Source: Geoalkalibacter ferrihydriticus DSM 17813
Lineage (GTDB): Bacteria; Desulfobacterota; Desulfuromonadia; Desulfuromonadales; Geoalkalibacteraceae
Direction of reading: 5' to 3'
Assembly (NCBI RefSeq): GCF_000820505.1
Contig: NZ_JWJD01000001.1
Location: forward strand, 1,279,685 to 1,343,684
DNA: 64,000 nucleotides
Every line of letters starts with the position of its first letter. Positions within the stretch are counted from its first letter, which is position 1. Positions 33,217 through 41,216 of this stretch are shown here, piece after piece. Below the pieces are notes generated by a model that was not told where the DNA came from, made no database searches, and was given only the letters and a program-made list of their open reading frames with translations. The position numbers and the translations under genes are program-made.

Positions 33217-34338
33217 TCAGGACGGGTTTGCAGCGGATTTGCGATGTGCATAAACGGCGCGGCGCAGGGCGCAGCGGTCCTCGCTGGCGAAAAAATCGCC
33301 GCAACTGCCCCAGGCGCGACCCATGCAGCCCGCGCCGCAGGTATCGCGATCGGCGCAGGCGTGGCATTGGGGAATTGTTTCGGCCCGACTGCGACTGATT
33401 TCCAGCAGGGATGCCCACAAGGGTGCCCCAAGGGAGAATGCTTCCGCGAGGGGTTTGTCGAATACGCCGCTCACCGCATAGGGGTCGGCATGACACAGAA
33501 CGCAGGGGTAGAGGCGACCGGCCGCGGTGAGGTAGGGATTTTCGACAAAGGTGCAGTCTTGTCTCGTCGTCTTGTTCGGTGTTTGCCATTCCAGGGCGGC
33601 GATCCTGCCGATTTTCCGATAAAGAGCCCTGAAGCCGGAATCGGTTTCGTAGCGTTCGAGGAGGCGCAGATATTGCTCGGTTTCGGCCGGGGCGATGAGC
33701 GCATCCTCGGCAGCACGGCCGCAGCGCACCAGCGAGCCGCTGACGACGGAGGCGATGCCGAGTTCGTCGGCGCGTTCCAGGAGCGCCGGAATTTCATCGA
33801 GGTTGTGGCGCATCTCTGTAAAGAACAGGCTCAGACGTGGCGCGAGTCCTGCGGCAATAAGGTGCTGCAAGCCCGCCATGGCCCCGGCGAAGGCGCCCTC
33901 GCCGCGCACCAGATCATGGCTGGTGGCGCACGCCCCGTCGAGGCTGACCTGGATGGAGAGTCCGGAAAAATCAAGGTCGCGCAAGGCCGCCGCTTGGTTT
34001 TTTTTGATCAGGTTGGCGTTGGTTTGCACGCCAAGGTGGGGCATTTCGAGATGGCGGGCGAAGCGCAGCAGTTCGAGCCATTCGGGATGGCAGAGGGGTT
34101 CGCCGCCGGTCAGGCGCAGGCCCTGGCCACCTAGATCTGCAAACTCCTGCATGACGCGGCGCAGCTTTGCTGCCGGCACATGCGCGGCGGAGGTGGACAC
34201 GCCCCCTTCGACCCAGCAGTGACGGCATTGCAGATTGCAGGCGCCGGTGATGGCAAGAGTCAGGGTGTGTGGTGGGCGCAGGCCTGCCCGGCGAAGCAGG
34301 CCTTTCAGGTTGTCGGATGTTGCGGTCGAGGGTTCCAT
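33217..34338 (-). CDS. Radical SAM/SPASM protein of the second Fe-ADH operon
   Basis: 373 residues from ATG 34338. CNLQCRHC lies near residue 35 in LAITGACNLQCRHCWVEGG, followed by RLTGGEPLCHPEW. The SPASM region has CHACADRDTCGAGC, GSCGDFFASEDRC and an upstream LYPCVLCHADP. Such proteins modify peptides or metalloenzymes; the substrate is not evident. It is the last gene after Fe-ADH, kinase and regulator. The start is unsure: GTG 34431 would place the gene 15 nt after the regulator stop, with GAGGG nearby, and adds 31 residues. No small precursor gene was found beside it. Confidence 0.82.
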   Translation of the reverse strand: MEPSTATSDNLKGLLRRAGLRPPHTLTLAITGACNLQCRHCWVEGGVSTSAAHVPAAKLRRVMQEFADLGGQGLRLTGGEPLCHPEWLELLRFARHLEMPHLGVQTNANLIKKNQAAALRDLDFSGLSIQVSLDGACATSHDLVRGEGAFAGAMAGLQHLIAAGLAPRLSLFFTEMRHNLDEIPALLERADELGIASVVSGSLVRCGRAAEDALIAPAETEQYLRLLERYETDSGFRALYRKIGRIAALEWQTPNKTTRQDCTFVENPYLTAAGRLYPCVLCHADPYAVSGVFDKPLAEAFSLGAPLWASLLEISRSRAETIPQCHACADRDTCGAGCMGRAWGSCGDFFASEDRCALRRAVYAHRKSAANPS

Positions 34339-34446
34339 GGTTCTGTCATTGTCGGTTTCCGGCGGAGAAAATGTCCACAGTGTGGAGAAGCTACCCAATG
34401 AACGACACGGGATGTTGGGGAGAAATGCCACACAACCCTCAAACCC

Positions 34447-35823
34447 CTAAGCCGGCAAATCGTAGCGGTCCAATTTGGTGTAGAGGGTTTTGCGGTCGAT
34501 TTCGAGGATCTTCGCCGCCCTGCTTTTGTTGCCTTCAACCTTGTCCAGAACATTGCGAATGTGCTCACGCTCAATAACCCACAGCGGCAGGGGCGGCGCT
34601 TGCGGGGTCGCGCCGAGCTGAACCTCGGCAGGAAAGAGTTTGGGCGGGGCAAAGGGTAATAGATCGGCGGTAATCACCCGCTCTGCGGCCAGAATCGAAG
34701 CGCGGCGCATGGTGTTGCGCAACTCACGCACGTTGCCCGGCCAGTGGTAGGCACGCAGGGAGGCCATGGCTTCAGGCGATATCTCCCAAGGGCCTTGGCC
34801 GGGTCCGGAGCTGCTTTGCAGAAAAAACCAGGCCAGGGGCAGGATGTCCTCGGCGCGCTCGCGTAGCGGCGGGATAAGAATGGGCAGCATGTTGATGCGA
34901 TGAAAGAGGTCATCGCGAAACTCGCCGGCATCGACTTTGTCTTCGAGCTTTTTGTTGGTGGCGAAGACAAAGCGCACATCGACGCTGATGTCCCGATTTC
35001 CCCCCAGGCGCCGGAATGTGCCGGTTTCGAGGATGCGCAGCAGCTTGACCTGGACATCGAGAGTCATTTCCGAGACTTCATCCATGAACAGCGTGCCCTG
35101 ATGCGCCAGTTCGAACAGCCCTGCGCGACCTTTGACCGCGCTGGTAAAGGCGCCCTGCATGTGGCCGAACAGCTCGCTCTCGGCGGTGTTCACGTCAAGG
35201 CGCCCGCAATTGACGGTGACAAAGGGTTTTTGCGCCCGGGGACTGCTTTCGTGCACCGCGCGCGCCACCAGTTCCTTGCCGGTACCGCTCTCACCGAAAA
35301 TAAGCACATGCTCGTCGACGGCCCCCCAGCGTTTCACCGTGTCGAGCACCTGCGTAATCGCCTGACTCTTGCCGACGATCTGGTGATTGTCGAGTTTCTG
35401 CATTTCGAGTTTAAGGCTGATGTTTTCGAGTCGCAGGCGGTTTTTTTCATGGGCCTTGGTGATGACCAGGTCAAGCTCGTCGAGCTTGACGGGCTTGGTC
35501 AGGTAATCGTAGGCACCGTGCTTGATGCATTCAACGGCTGTTTCGATGGTGCCGTGCCCGGTGAACATGATGATCTCGGGAACGCTGGATTCGCTCTTCA
35601 TCTGCTTGAGTATTTCGACGCCGTCGCTGCCGGGCATGCGGATATCGAGCAGCACCACGTTGAAAATCTCTTCGCGGTAACGGGCCAGTCCTTCCTCGCC
35701 ATTGCCGGCGACCTGAACTCTGTGGCCGCTGCGGCGCAGCTCGGACTGCAGCAGCTCGCGCAGGGGTCTTTCGTCTTCCACAATCAGAACTTTGGCGACA
35801 TCGCCACGCTTTACATTTGACAT
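34447..35823 (-). CDS. Sigma-54-dependent response regulator (NtrC family)
   Basis: 458 residues. The receiver starts VLIVEDERPLREL, with Asp in VVLLDIRMPGSDG (~60) and TKPVKL (~110). The AAA domain has Walker A GESGTGKELVARAVH (~172) and Walker B TLFMDEVSEM. The sigma-54 contact loop reads GAFTSA instead of the usual GAFTGA. The C-terminal helix-turn-helix is NKSRAAKILEIDRKTLYTKL. ATG 35823 overlaps the kinase 3' end by 13 nt. The likely targets are the Fe-ADH, porin and perhaps mft promoters (inference). Confidence 0.9.
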   Translation of the reverse strand: MSNVKRGDVAKVLIVEDERPLRELLQSELRRSGHRVQVAGNGEEGLARYREEIFNVVLLDIRMPGSDGVEILKQMKSESSVPEIIMFTGHGTIETAVECIKHGAYDYLTKPVKLDELDLVITKAHEKNRLRLENISLKLEMQKLDNHQIVGKSQAITQVLDTVKRWGAVDEHVLIFGESGTGKELVARAVHESSPRAQKPFVTVNCGRLDVNTAESELFGHMQGAFTSAVKGRAGLFELAHQGTLFMDEVSEMTLDVQVKLLRILETGTFRRLGGNRDISVDVRFVFATNKKLEDKVDAGEFRDDLFHRINMLPILIPPLRERAEDILPLAWFFLQSSSGPGQGPWEISPEAMASLRAYHWPGNVRELRNTMRRASILAAERVITADLLPFAPPKLFPAEVQLGATPQAPPLPLWVIEREHIRNVLDKVEGNKSRAAKILEIDRKTLYTKLDRYDLPA

Positions 35824-37019
35824 ACAGGTAATCTCACCTTGAAAGTGCAACCTCTGTTCACCTGACTGGCCACCTCAATGCGGCCTTGGTGTCGCTCGAT
35901 AATGCTGTGGGTGATGGCCAGGCCCAACCCCAGGCCGTCGCCGACGGATTTGGTGGTGAAAAACGGATCCCAGATCTGATCGAGATGCTCCGGCGGGATG
36001 CCGCATCCTGAGTCGCGGATTTCCACCATCACTTCGTCGTCGACGGCGAGGGTGCGGATTCTGATGCGTCCCGGCCCCTTGATGGCCTGAATGGCATTCA
36101 TGGTCAGGTTCATGAACACCTGGCGTAGAGCGGCGGCATCGGCATTGATGCGCGGGATGTCGCGTTGACGGTCTTCCTCAATGCCGACCTCTTCCTGGCT
36201 GGCTTTGTTGCGGACCAGGTCGAGCACTTCGTCGATGACCTCGTTAATGTCCACCAACCCCACCGAACCATCGGAGCGGCGGCTGAAAGTCAGCAAGCTG
36301 TCGATGATATTTTTGCAGCGATAGGCTTCGCGCATGATCACCTGGAGGTACTCGGGAAACACCTCCAGGCCCAGATTCTCTTGCAGTCGCGGATTTTCGC
36401 GCAAGCGCCGCAGCAGCGCCTCTGCATAGCCGGCCACCGAGGTCAGGGGGTTGTTGATCTCGTGGGCGACGCCGGCGGCGAGCATGCCGATGCTCGACAT
36501 TTTTTCGGCTTGCACCAGTTGCAGTTCCTGAACGCGGCGTACCGTGACGTCGCGCAAAAACACCAGGGCGCGAGTCTGCCCCTGGGGATCGAAAATGGGC
36601 GAGGCGGTTACGTCGAAATAGCGGTTTTCGTCCCCGGCGCTGCTGTTGGTGAAGGACATCTGGTTGCTTTCGCCGCCGAGGGCTTTTTCAACCGGGCACT
36701 GTGCGGGCGCATTCTCCGCTTCGGGATGAAACAGGTCGCGGCAGGTTTTTCCCGGCATGGTCTGTTCGGGAAACAGCTGTGGGCAGACGTGATTGCGGTG
36801 CTGGATGCGCCCGCTGCCGTTGTACACCAGCACCCCGTCGCTGATGGAGTCAAACACCGCCTGCAGCTCGCTTTTTTTCGCGTGCAGGCTGGCGTTGGCC
36901 ACTTCCAGCTCGCGGATTTTCTGTTTGACCTCAGCATAGTAGCCGATTTTCGAGCTCTCGATGCCAAGCAGGCGATCCAGGCTCGCCTCATCGATGCGGG
37001 TTGGCTTGATCTCGTCCAT
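35811..37019 (-). CDS. Cytosolic PAS sensor histidine kinase paired with the NtrC-type regulator
   Basis: 402 residues, no membrane segment. A coiled N-terminus leads to one PAS domain (about 50-165) holding GKTCRDLFHPE and AQCPVEKAL cysteines. HisKA is [20 protein letters not shown], and the ATPase ends GLGLGLAITHSIIERHQGRI. It is a short paralog of the kinase at 25826-27742. ATG 37019 overlaps the stop of the second Fe-ADH (TGATG), so translation is coupled. The signal is presumably intracellular and may be redox or an alcohol-derived metabolite (inference). Confidence 0.9.
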   Translation of the reverse strand: MDEIKPTRIDEASLDRLLGIESSKIGYYAEVKQKIRELEVANASLHAKKSELQAVFDSISDGVLVYNGSGRIQHRNHVCPQLFPEQTMPGKTCRDLFHPEAENAPAQCPVEKALGGESNQMSFTNSSAGDENRYFDVTASPIFDPQGQTRALVFLRDVTVRRVQELQLVQAEKMSSIGMLAAGVAHEINNPLTSVAGYAEALLRRLRENPRLQENLGLEVFPEYLQVIMREAYRCKNIIDSLLTFSRRSDGSVGLVDINEVIDEVLDLVRNKASQEEVGIEEDRQRDIPRINADAAALRQVFMNLTMNAIQAIKGPGRIRIRTLAVDDEVMVEIRDSGCGIPPEHLDQIWDPFFTTKSVGDGLGLGLAITHSIIERHQGRIEVASQVNRGCTFKVRLPVCQM

Positions 37020-38194
37020 CAAAAGGCTCTTTCCAGAATCCGCAGCAGATCGGTTTCGTCAGCCTCACGTGGTGACGTCAGAATGCACACATCGCTCAGG
37101 GCATTGTGCGCCAGTTGGGGCAGATCCTCGCGCTTTACTCCCAGGCTGCTCAGGGTGCGAGGTGCGCCGGCGGCATCGAGCATGTGCTCGATTTTTTCCT
37201 CGACCACCTCGGCCGCGTCCCGGTCGCTCAGGTCTTTGTGTCGTGCCAGGGTCCAGGCCAGCTCCGGAAGCTTTTCGGTTACCACCGGCAGGTCGTAGCG
37301 GATCACCTCGGAAAGCAGTACCGCATTGACGCTGCCGTGATTGATGTCGTAGAGGCCGCCGATGGGGTGAGCAAGCGCGTGAACGATGCCGAGCAGAGAA
37401 TTGGAAAAAGCCATGCCGGCGTGCAGGCTGGCCCGTGCCATGCGTTCCAGATCGTCCGGTTGCTGTTCGCGCACCGCCCTGACCAGCCCGTCGGAGAGCA
37501 GGCTCAGGGCGCGGATGGCATTTACGTCGGTAAGGGTCGAGGAGGCCACTGAAAAATAGGCTTCCAGGGCGTGGCTCAAGGCATCGGTGGCGGTGGTGCA
37601 GATAAACTCTTCCGGCAAGGTCGCCAGGGTATCGGGATCGGTGAGACTGATGTCGGGGGCCACGCAGCGGCTCATGATCGTCAATTTGCAGTGGCGCTGG
37701 GTGTCGTTGATTATGGCGAACTGGGAAACATCTGAGCCGGTACCGCAGGTCGTCGGACACAGGACCAGCGGCGGCAGAGGGCGGCTGATTTTGTCCGAGC
37801 CTTCAAAGTCGCGGATGTTTCCGCCGTTGGAGACCAGGATGGCAATGCCTTTGGCGGCGTCCATGGCGCTGCCGCCACCCAGCCCGACGATGACGTCGGC
37901 GCCCTGGCGGATGTACTCCCTGGCTCCGGTTTCGACTTCATGATCCTTGGGGTTAGGGGTGATCTGGTCGAAGTAGACGAAATTCAGCCCGGCTTCCAGC
38001 AGGCTGTGCATGGCTTGGTCAACCCAGCCGGCGTTGAACAGACCCTGATCGCTGACAAGGAAGACCTTGTTGCCGCCGAGGCGCCGGGCGCAGGAGCCGA
38101 TCTGGGTGAGCAGGCCACGTCCGAAAATGATTTCCGGCACTTCAAATTTGCAATGATGAAGGGCGGGATTTTTCTTTTTTTCATCTTGCCCCAT
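37019..38194 (-). CDS. Iron-containing alcohol dehydrogenase (second copy)
   Basis: 391 residues. VGLGGGSAMDAAKG near 100 binds the dinucleotide. Metal ligands are in TATDALSHALEAYFS, IVHALAHPIGGLYD and INHGSVNAV. It is a standard group III Fe-ADH of the butanol/ethanol dehydrogenase type, less like the nicotinoprotein group than its neighbour at 31667-32872. AAGGA lies seven bases before ATG 38194. It leads an operon with kinase, regulator and radical SAM genes. A weaker sigma-54 promoter is ~70 nt upstream. Confidence 0.9.
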   Translation of the reverse strand: MGQDEKKKNPALHHCKFEVPEIIFGRGLLTQIGSCARRLGGNKVFLVSDQGLFNAGWVDQAMHSLLEAGLNFVYFDQITPNPKDHEVETGAREYIRQGADVIVGLGGGSAMDAAKGIAILVSNGGNIRDFEGSDKISRPLPPLVLCPTTCGTGSDVSQFAIINDTQRHCKLTIMSRCVAPDISLTDPDTLATLPEEFICTTATDALSHALEAYFSVASSTLTDVNAIRALSLLSDGLVRAVREQQPDDLERMARASLHAGMAFSNSLLGIVHALAHPIGGLYDINHGSVNAVLLSEVIRYDLPVVTEKLPELAWTLARHKDLSDRDAAEVVEEKIEHMLDAAGAPRTLSSLGVKREDLPQLAHNALSDVCILTSPREADETDLLRILERAF

Positions 38195-38264
38195 GGTTAA
38201 TTCCTTGCGCGCTGTTTTTCCATCCGTTCCCCGTACCCGAGTGCGACAGTCAATAAAAGCATAA

Positions 38265-38280
38265 GCAATAGGTATACCCA
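38265..38280 (-). promoter_or_regulatory. Probable sigma-54 promoter of the second Fe-ADH operon
   Basis: On the minus strand GG (38278-38277) and GC (38266-38265) are ten bases apart in CTGGGTATACCTATTGC. The -12 part TTGC is good; the -24 part GGTAT is weaker than TGGCAC. It would give a leader of ~60 nt. AAACAGTGTTTCCC lies nine bases upstream, as a related motif does at the other ADH promoter. Confidence 0.5.
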
Positions 38281-38391
38281 GTTGTCAAACAGTGTTTCCC
38301 GTTAAGCGAATATAATGTTTTCGCTGGACTCAATGTTCTCAGCTGATTGGGAGGAAATTCCACGCTGTAGAGACTTTCCGCACCTGATTAC

Positions 38392-38416
38392 CTGGAAAAC
38401 TGTTTCAATTTTCCAG
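38392..38416. promoter_or_regulatory. Palindromic candidate enhancer between Fe-ADH and porin operons
   Basis: CTGGAAAACTG and CAATTTTCCAG flank TTT; the arms match at 10 of 11 positions. The centre is ~107 bp upstream of the porin -24 box and ~126 bp upstream of the ADH -24 box, in the range used by NtrC-type activators. Confidence 0.5.
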
Positions 38417-38510
38417 AACATCATCTCGGTCTTCACTATAGCATCTTTTCGACTCTTTGAGACAAGCCCAATTTTTCTGGTTTTTAAAGAAAAAACCACC
38501 GTTTTACTCG

Positions 38511-38526
38511 TTGGCACCACCGTTGC
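38511..38526 (+). promoter_or_regulatory. Sigma-54 promoter of the porin operon
   Basis: TTGGCACCACCGTTGC has GG-N10-GC and a near-perfect consensus. It lies ~195 nt before the porin start, giving a long leader. Confidence 0.85.
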
Positions 38527-38720
38527 ACTTCCTGCCAGCAGTTCCTGTGTAAATGCAGATTCCGAAATTGCTTTTCCCGGTATTTGGCTGCGGTGAAACG
38601 GGCGCCAAAGGAGGACAGAGACATTGGAGTACGGGGCTTTTGCAAGAAGGAACCGTCTCCGCCGGCCGCTAGTGATTCGAGGAGAGCAATTTCACCCCTT
38701 CCCACTCTCAGGAGGTATCA

Positions 38721-39917
38721 ATGTTAGGTAAGATTCGGGGCTTAATTCTGATCGGGATTTTTGTCTGCCTGGCCCTTCCGCATGCAGCTCAGGCTGCCAT
38801 AACCCTCTACGACGCCAATGAGACAACTTTCAGCGTGGACGGCTCGTTCAATACTTTCTATGTTTTCAGCAGCAGCGACAAGAATGCGGAGATGCGGGCG
38901 CTGCTTGAGGAATTAGGAAACCCGAATGTCGAAGACCGCGACCAGTCCCGGGTGAAAATGGGATTTTTGCCCAACTGGATCGGGTTTAATTTCAGCAGAC
39001 AGGTGGGAGATCTCAAACTCGGCGGCCGCTCTTCTTTCTGGGTGACCATTAACGACAGTGACAATAATCTCACCGAAACCGGCATTGATGTCCGTCAGTT
39101 CTACGCCACCGTAGATGCCGATTGGGGCCAGGTGCTTTTCGGCAAGGATTTCACTCTGTTCAACCGCTCGAATATTTTTCTGGATGAAATTCTGCTCGGG
39201 TACGGCAATGTGAGCGATACCCTGAGCCTGATCGATGGTGCGGGTGTCTCCTTCGGCAATATCGGCACCGGTTATACCTACCCCTTCCCCTCGGCACAAA
39301 TCACCTACCGCACGCCTGAGTTCCATGGGTTTAAGCTCGCGATCGGCGCTGTCGACCCGTCGCGAACCATCGACGACGGACAAGAAAAAGCACCGCGCTT
39401 CGAGGGCGAGTTGACCTACAACTACAAATTTGAGCGTGGCGATATTACCGCCTGGAGCGGTTTTCTCTACCAGAAGTCAAAAACCACCCTGGCTACCGGA
39501 TCCGATCTCACGAGTAAGGGCGTTTCTTACGGTGTGCGGGCGCGCTACGCCGGTTTCAGCCTGCATGCCTCAGGCTTCAACGCCGAAGGCCTGGGTTTCC
39601 TGCTGGGGCCCGGCGCCGATGCGACCCTTGGCCTGCCCCTGGCTGAGGCAGGTGACGAACTTGATAGCAGCGGTTATCTTCTGCAGGGCTCCTATACCTA
39701 CGGCCCTGCCAGATTCGTCATTTCTTACGGCGAAAACGAGCTGGATTCCACCCCGACCAGCCCCAAGTGGCAGAATGAGACTGTAACCGGGGCGGTGTTC
39801 TATGATGTCAATGCCTACTTTAAGCTGGTGGCCGAATACAACATCAACGAAATCTCCATCGGCACAGCCGAAGAAAAAACAAAAACCATCGCCCTGGGCG
39901 CGATCGTTAATTTCTAA
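38721..39917 (+). CDS. Outer-membrane porin-like protein
   Basis: 398 residues. The signal peptide ends PHAAQA (~25). The rest is rich in alternating polar/hydrophobic strands with aromatic ends (SFNTFYVFSSS, GGRSSFWVTIND, FYATVDADWGQVLFGKDF), and the protein ends in IVNF, a terminal Phe as needed for outer-membrane insertion. It resembles Gram-negative trimeric porins. AGGAGG precedes ATG 38721. First gene of a sigma-54 operon with a lipoprotein, DUF4242 and AmiS/UreI genes, divergent from an alcohol dehydrogenase; uptake of a small alcohol or amide is possible (inference). Confidence 0.8.
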   Translation: MLGKIRGLILIGIFVCLALPHAAQAAITLYDANETTFSVDGSFNTFYVFSSSDKNAEMRALLEELGNPNVEDRDQSRVKMGFLPNWIGFNFSRQVGDLKLGGRSSFWVTINDSDNNLTETGIDVRQFYATVDADWGQVLFGKDFTLFNRSNIFLDEILLGYGNVSDTLSLIDGAGVSFGNIGTGYTYPFPSAQITYRTPEFHGFKLAIGAVDPSRTIDDGQEKAPRFEGELTYNYKFERGDITAWSGFLYQKSKTTLATGSDLTSKGVSYGVRARYAGFSLHASGFNAEGLGFLLGPGADATLGLPLAEAGDELDSSGYLLQGSYTYGPARFVISYGENELDSTPTSPKWQNETVTGAVFYDVNAYFKLVAEYNINEISIGTAEEKTKTIALGAIVNF

Positions 39918-39934
39918 ACGAAAGGAAACAACCC

Positions 39935-40081
39935 ATGAAAAAGCTGATCTTGCTCATGGTCGCAGCAATGCTGGTTTTTTCTCTGAGCGCCTGCGCGACC
40001 CCGAAGGACCAACAAGAGAGGGTCCCGGTAAAGTGCCCGGCCTGCGGGTATGAAGGCCTTGATTTTATCTACCAACCTTAA
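39935..40081 (+). CDS. Small lipoprotein with CxxC motif
   Basis: 48 residues, below the length most callers accept. MKKLILLMVAAMLVFSLSAC is a lipoprotein signal with lipobox LSAC. The mature part is ~29 residues with KCPACGYEG near the end. AAAGGA precedes ATG 39935. It lies 17 nt after the porin gene and 18 nt before the next. Function unknown. Confidence 0.7.
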   Translation: MKKLILLMVAAMLVFSLSACATPKDQQERVPVKCPACGYEGLDFIYQP

Positions 40082-40099
40082 ACCTTAAGGGGTCATGCA

Positions 40100-40372
40100 A
40101 TGCCCAAGTACATTATCGAACGCAGCATTCCCGGTGCCGGCGAACTCTCCGCCGAGCAGCTTCAGGGTATTTCGCAGAAATCCTGCGGTGTGCTCAACCA
40201 GTTGGGGCCAAAAATCCAGTGGGTGCAAAGTTACGTGACGCACGACAAGGTCTATTGCGTCTACATTGCCCCCAATGCTGAACTGGTGCGGGAACACGCT
40301 CAGCAAGGCGGTTTTCCGGCGGACAGCATTGCCGAAGTTAGCGGCATCATCGATCCGACCACGGCCGAATAA
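40100..40372 (+). CDS. DUF4242-like small protein
   Basis: 90 residues. MPKYIIERSIPGAGELSAEQL and KVYCVYIAPNAELVREHAQQ with FPADSIAEV follow the DUF4242 family, small ferredoxin-like-fold proteins of unknown role, some said to bind nickel. It is inside the porin-AmiS operon. AAGGGGTC precedes ATG 40100. Confidence 0.7.
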   Translation: MPKYIIERSIPGAGELSAEQLQGISQKSCGVLNQLGPKIQWVQSYVTHDKVYCVYIAPNAELVREHAQQGGFPADSIAEVSGIIDPTTAE

Positions 40373-40380
40373 TCAACATC

Positions 40381-40416
40381 CTCTCACTCCCGAACCAGGA
40401 TGTTCGGGAGTGAGAG
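40381..40416 (+). repeat. Perfect 15-bp hairpin inside the porin operon
   Basis: CTCTCACTCCCGAAC (40381-40395) and GTTCGGGAGTGAGAG (40402-40416) pair without mismatch around CAGGAT. No T-run follows, and a GGAG ribosome binding site lies just past it. It probably tunes mRNA stability or the ratio of the genes on each side. Confidence 0.6.
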
Positions 40417-40439
40417 AATCTGAAAGACGGAGAAAAATA

Positions 40440-40967
40440 ATGACTTTAGCCATACTGATAGCCATCAGTCTGATGTGGATTTCCGTGGCCATTCTGTTTC
40501 TCGGCAAGGGCGAGGCCAAGGGCACCGGCGCGATCACGGGCTTTGTCGGCCTGGTCGTGGTTCTCGGGGCGTTTCTGCAAACCGCGCTGTTTAAAGACCC
40601 CTTCACCGGCGGCCTGCTTTTTGCTCATGGCCTGCTTTACTGCACGGTCGCCTATGCCCTGCTGGCCGGGCTCGAGGATCTGCGCTCGGTGGGTAACGTC
40701 AGCCTTGGGGTTGCGATTATTTCGTTTATCTACATGGTGCTCTTCTTTACCGGCGGTGTCGCCGCGGACGGCAGTGTTCTCATCGCCCAAAGCTACTATT
40801 TCGCCTTTGCCTGCCTGGGTTACACAGTTCTTACCGTGCAGGTCTGGCTCAACGCCTATGGTAAGGTCCAGGCCAACACCCTGGCCTGGTCGCTTATCGC
40901 CTGGGTGCCTCTTGGCCTGTGGCTTCCGGCGTTCATGCTGATGTCTACCGGGCGGCTTCCTTTTTAA
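40440..40967 (+). CDS. AmiS/UreI-family small-solute channel
   Basis: 175 residues with six hydrophobic helices (e.g. LAILIAISLMWISVAILFLG, ITGFVGLVVVLGAFLQTALF). The order of helices and GLLYCTVAYALLAGLE with SYYFAFACLGYT fits the AmiS/UreI family, proton-gated urea or amide channels of the inner membrane. No urease or amidase gene is nearby. In a sigma-54 operon beside alcohol dehydrogenases it may pass a small neutral solute other than urea (inference). Confidence 0.78.
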   Translation: MTLAILIAISLMWISVAILFLGKGEAKGTGAITGFVGLVVVLGAFLQTALFKDPFTGGLLFAHGLLYCTVAYALLAGLEDLRSVGNVSLGVAIISFIYMVLFFTGGVAADGSVLIAQSYYFAFACLGYTVLTVQVWLNAYGKVQANTLAWSLIAWVPLGLWLPAFMLMSTGRLPF

Positions 40968-41058
40968 CGCGAGCTTCCTCCGGGCTGGCCTCCGGGAGCA
41001 AATGCACGACCGAACAATCTGGCGAGCGAGTGCCTCCTCACTCTCCACCTGTTGCAAT

Positions 41059-41088
41059 GGGGGAAGCCGTGTCTTCCCCCGCTTTTTT
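41059..41088 (+). terminator. Rho-independent terminator after the porin-AmiS operon
   Basis: GGGGGAAG-CCGTGT-CTTCCCCC forms an 8-bp stem followed by GCTTTTTT. It lies ~90 nt after the AmiS/UreI stop and before the radical SAM gene. Confidence 0.8.
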
Positions 41089-41216
41089 AGGGCTGCTCAA
41101 GCTGTTAAAATGGATCAGACTTGACCTCCATCAAAGACCCCTGAACTGCTTTGTGGGTTAAATTGTGTGGAGGACTTTGTTTTTTACGCTGATCAAGCTG
41201 TAGAGGAGATAGGATC

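Larger units (their letters stand above)
38195..38720. other. Divergent control region between Fe-ADH and porin operons
   Basis: This 526-nt region contains the -24/-12 boxes for both directions (38265-38280 and 38511-38526), AAACAGTGTTTCCC at 38287-38300 and a palindrome at 38392-38416. The remainder is moderately AT-rich, with no convincing gene. A 93-residue plus-strand frame at 38315-38596 spans the regulatory elements and is rejected. Confidence 0.6.

Noticed and set aside
33005-33589. 194-residue minus-strand frame over the ADH control region
   Set aside because: It is Arg/Pro-rich, overlaps the radical SAM gene in another frame and covers the sigma-54 promoter.
38315-38596. 93-residue plus-strand frame upstream of the porin
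   Set aside because: It spans the palindrome and the -24/-12 promoter and has no family features.
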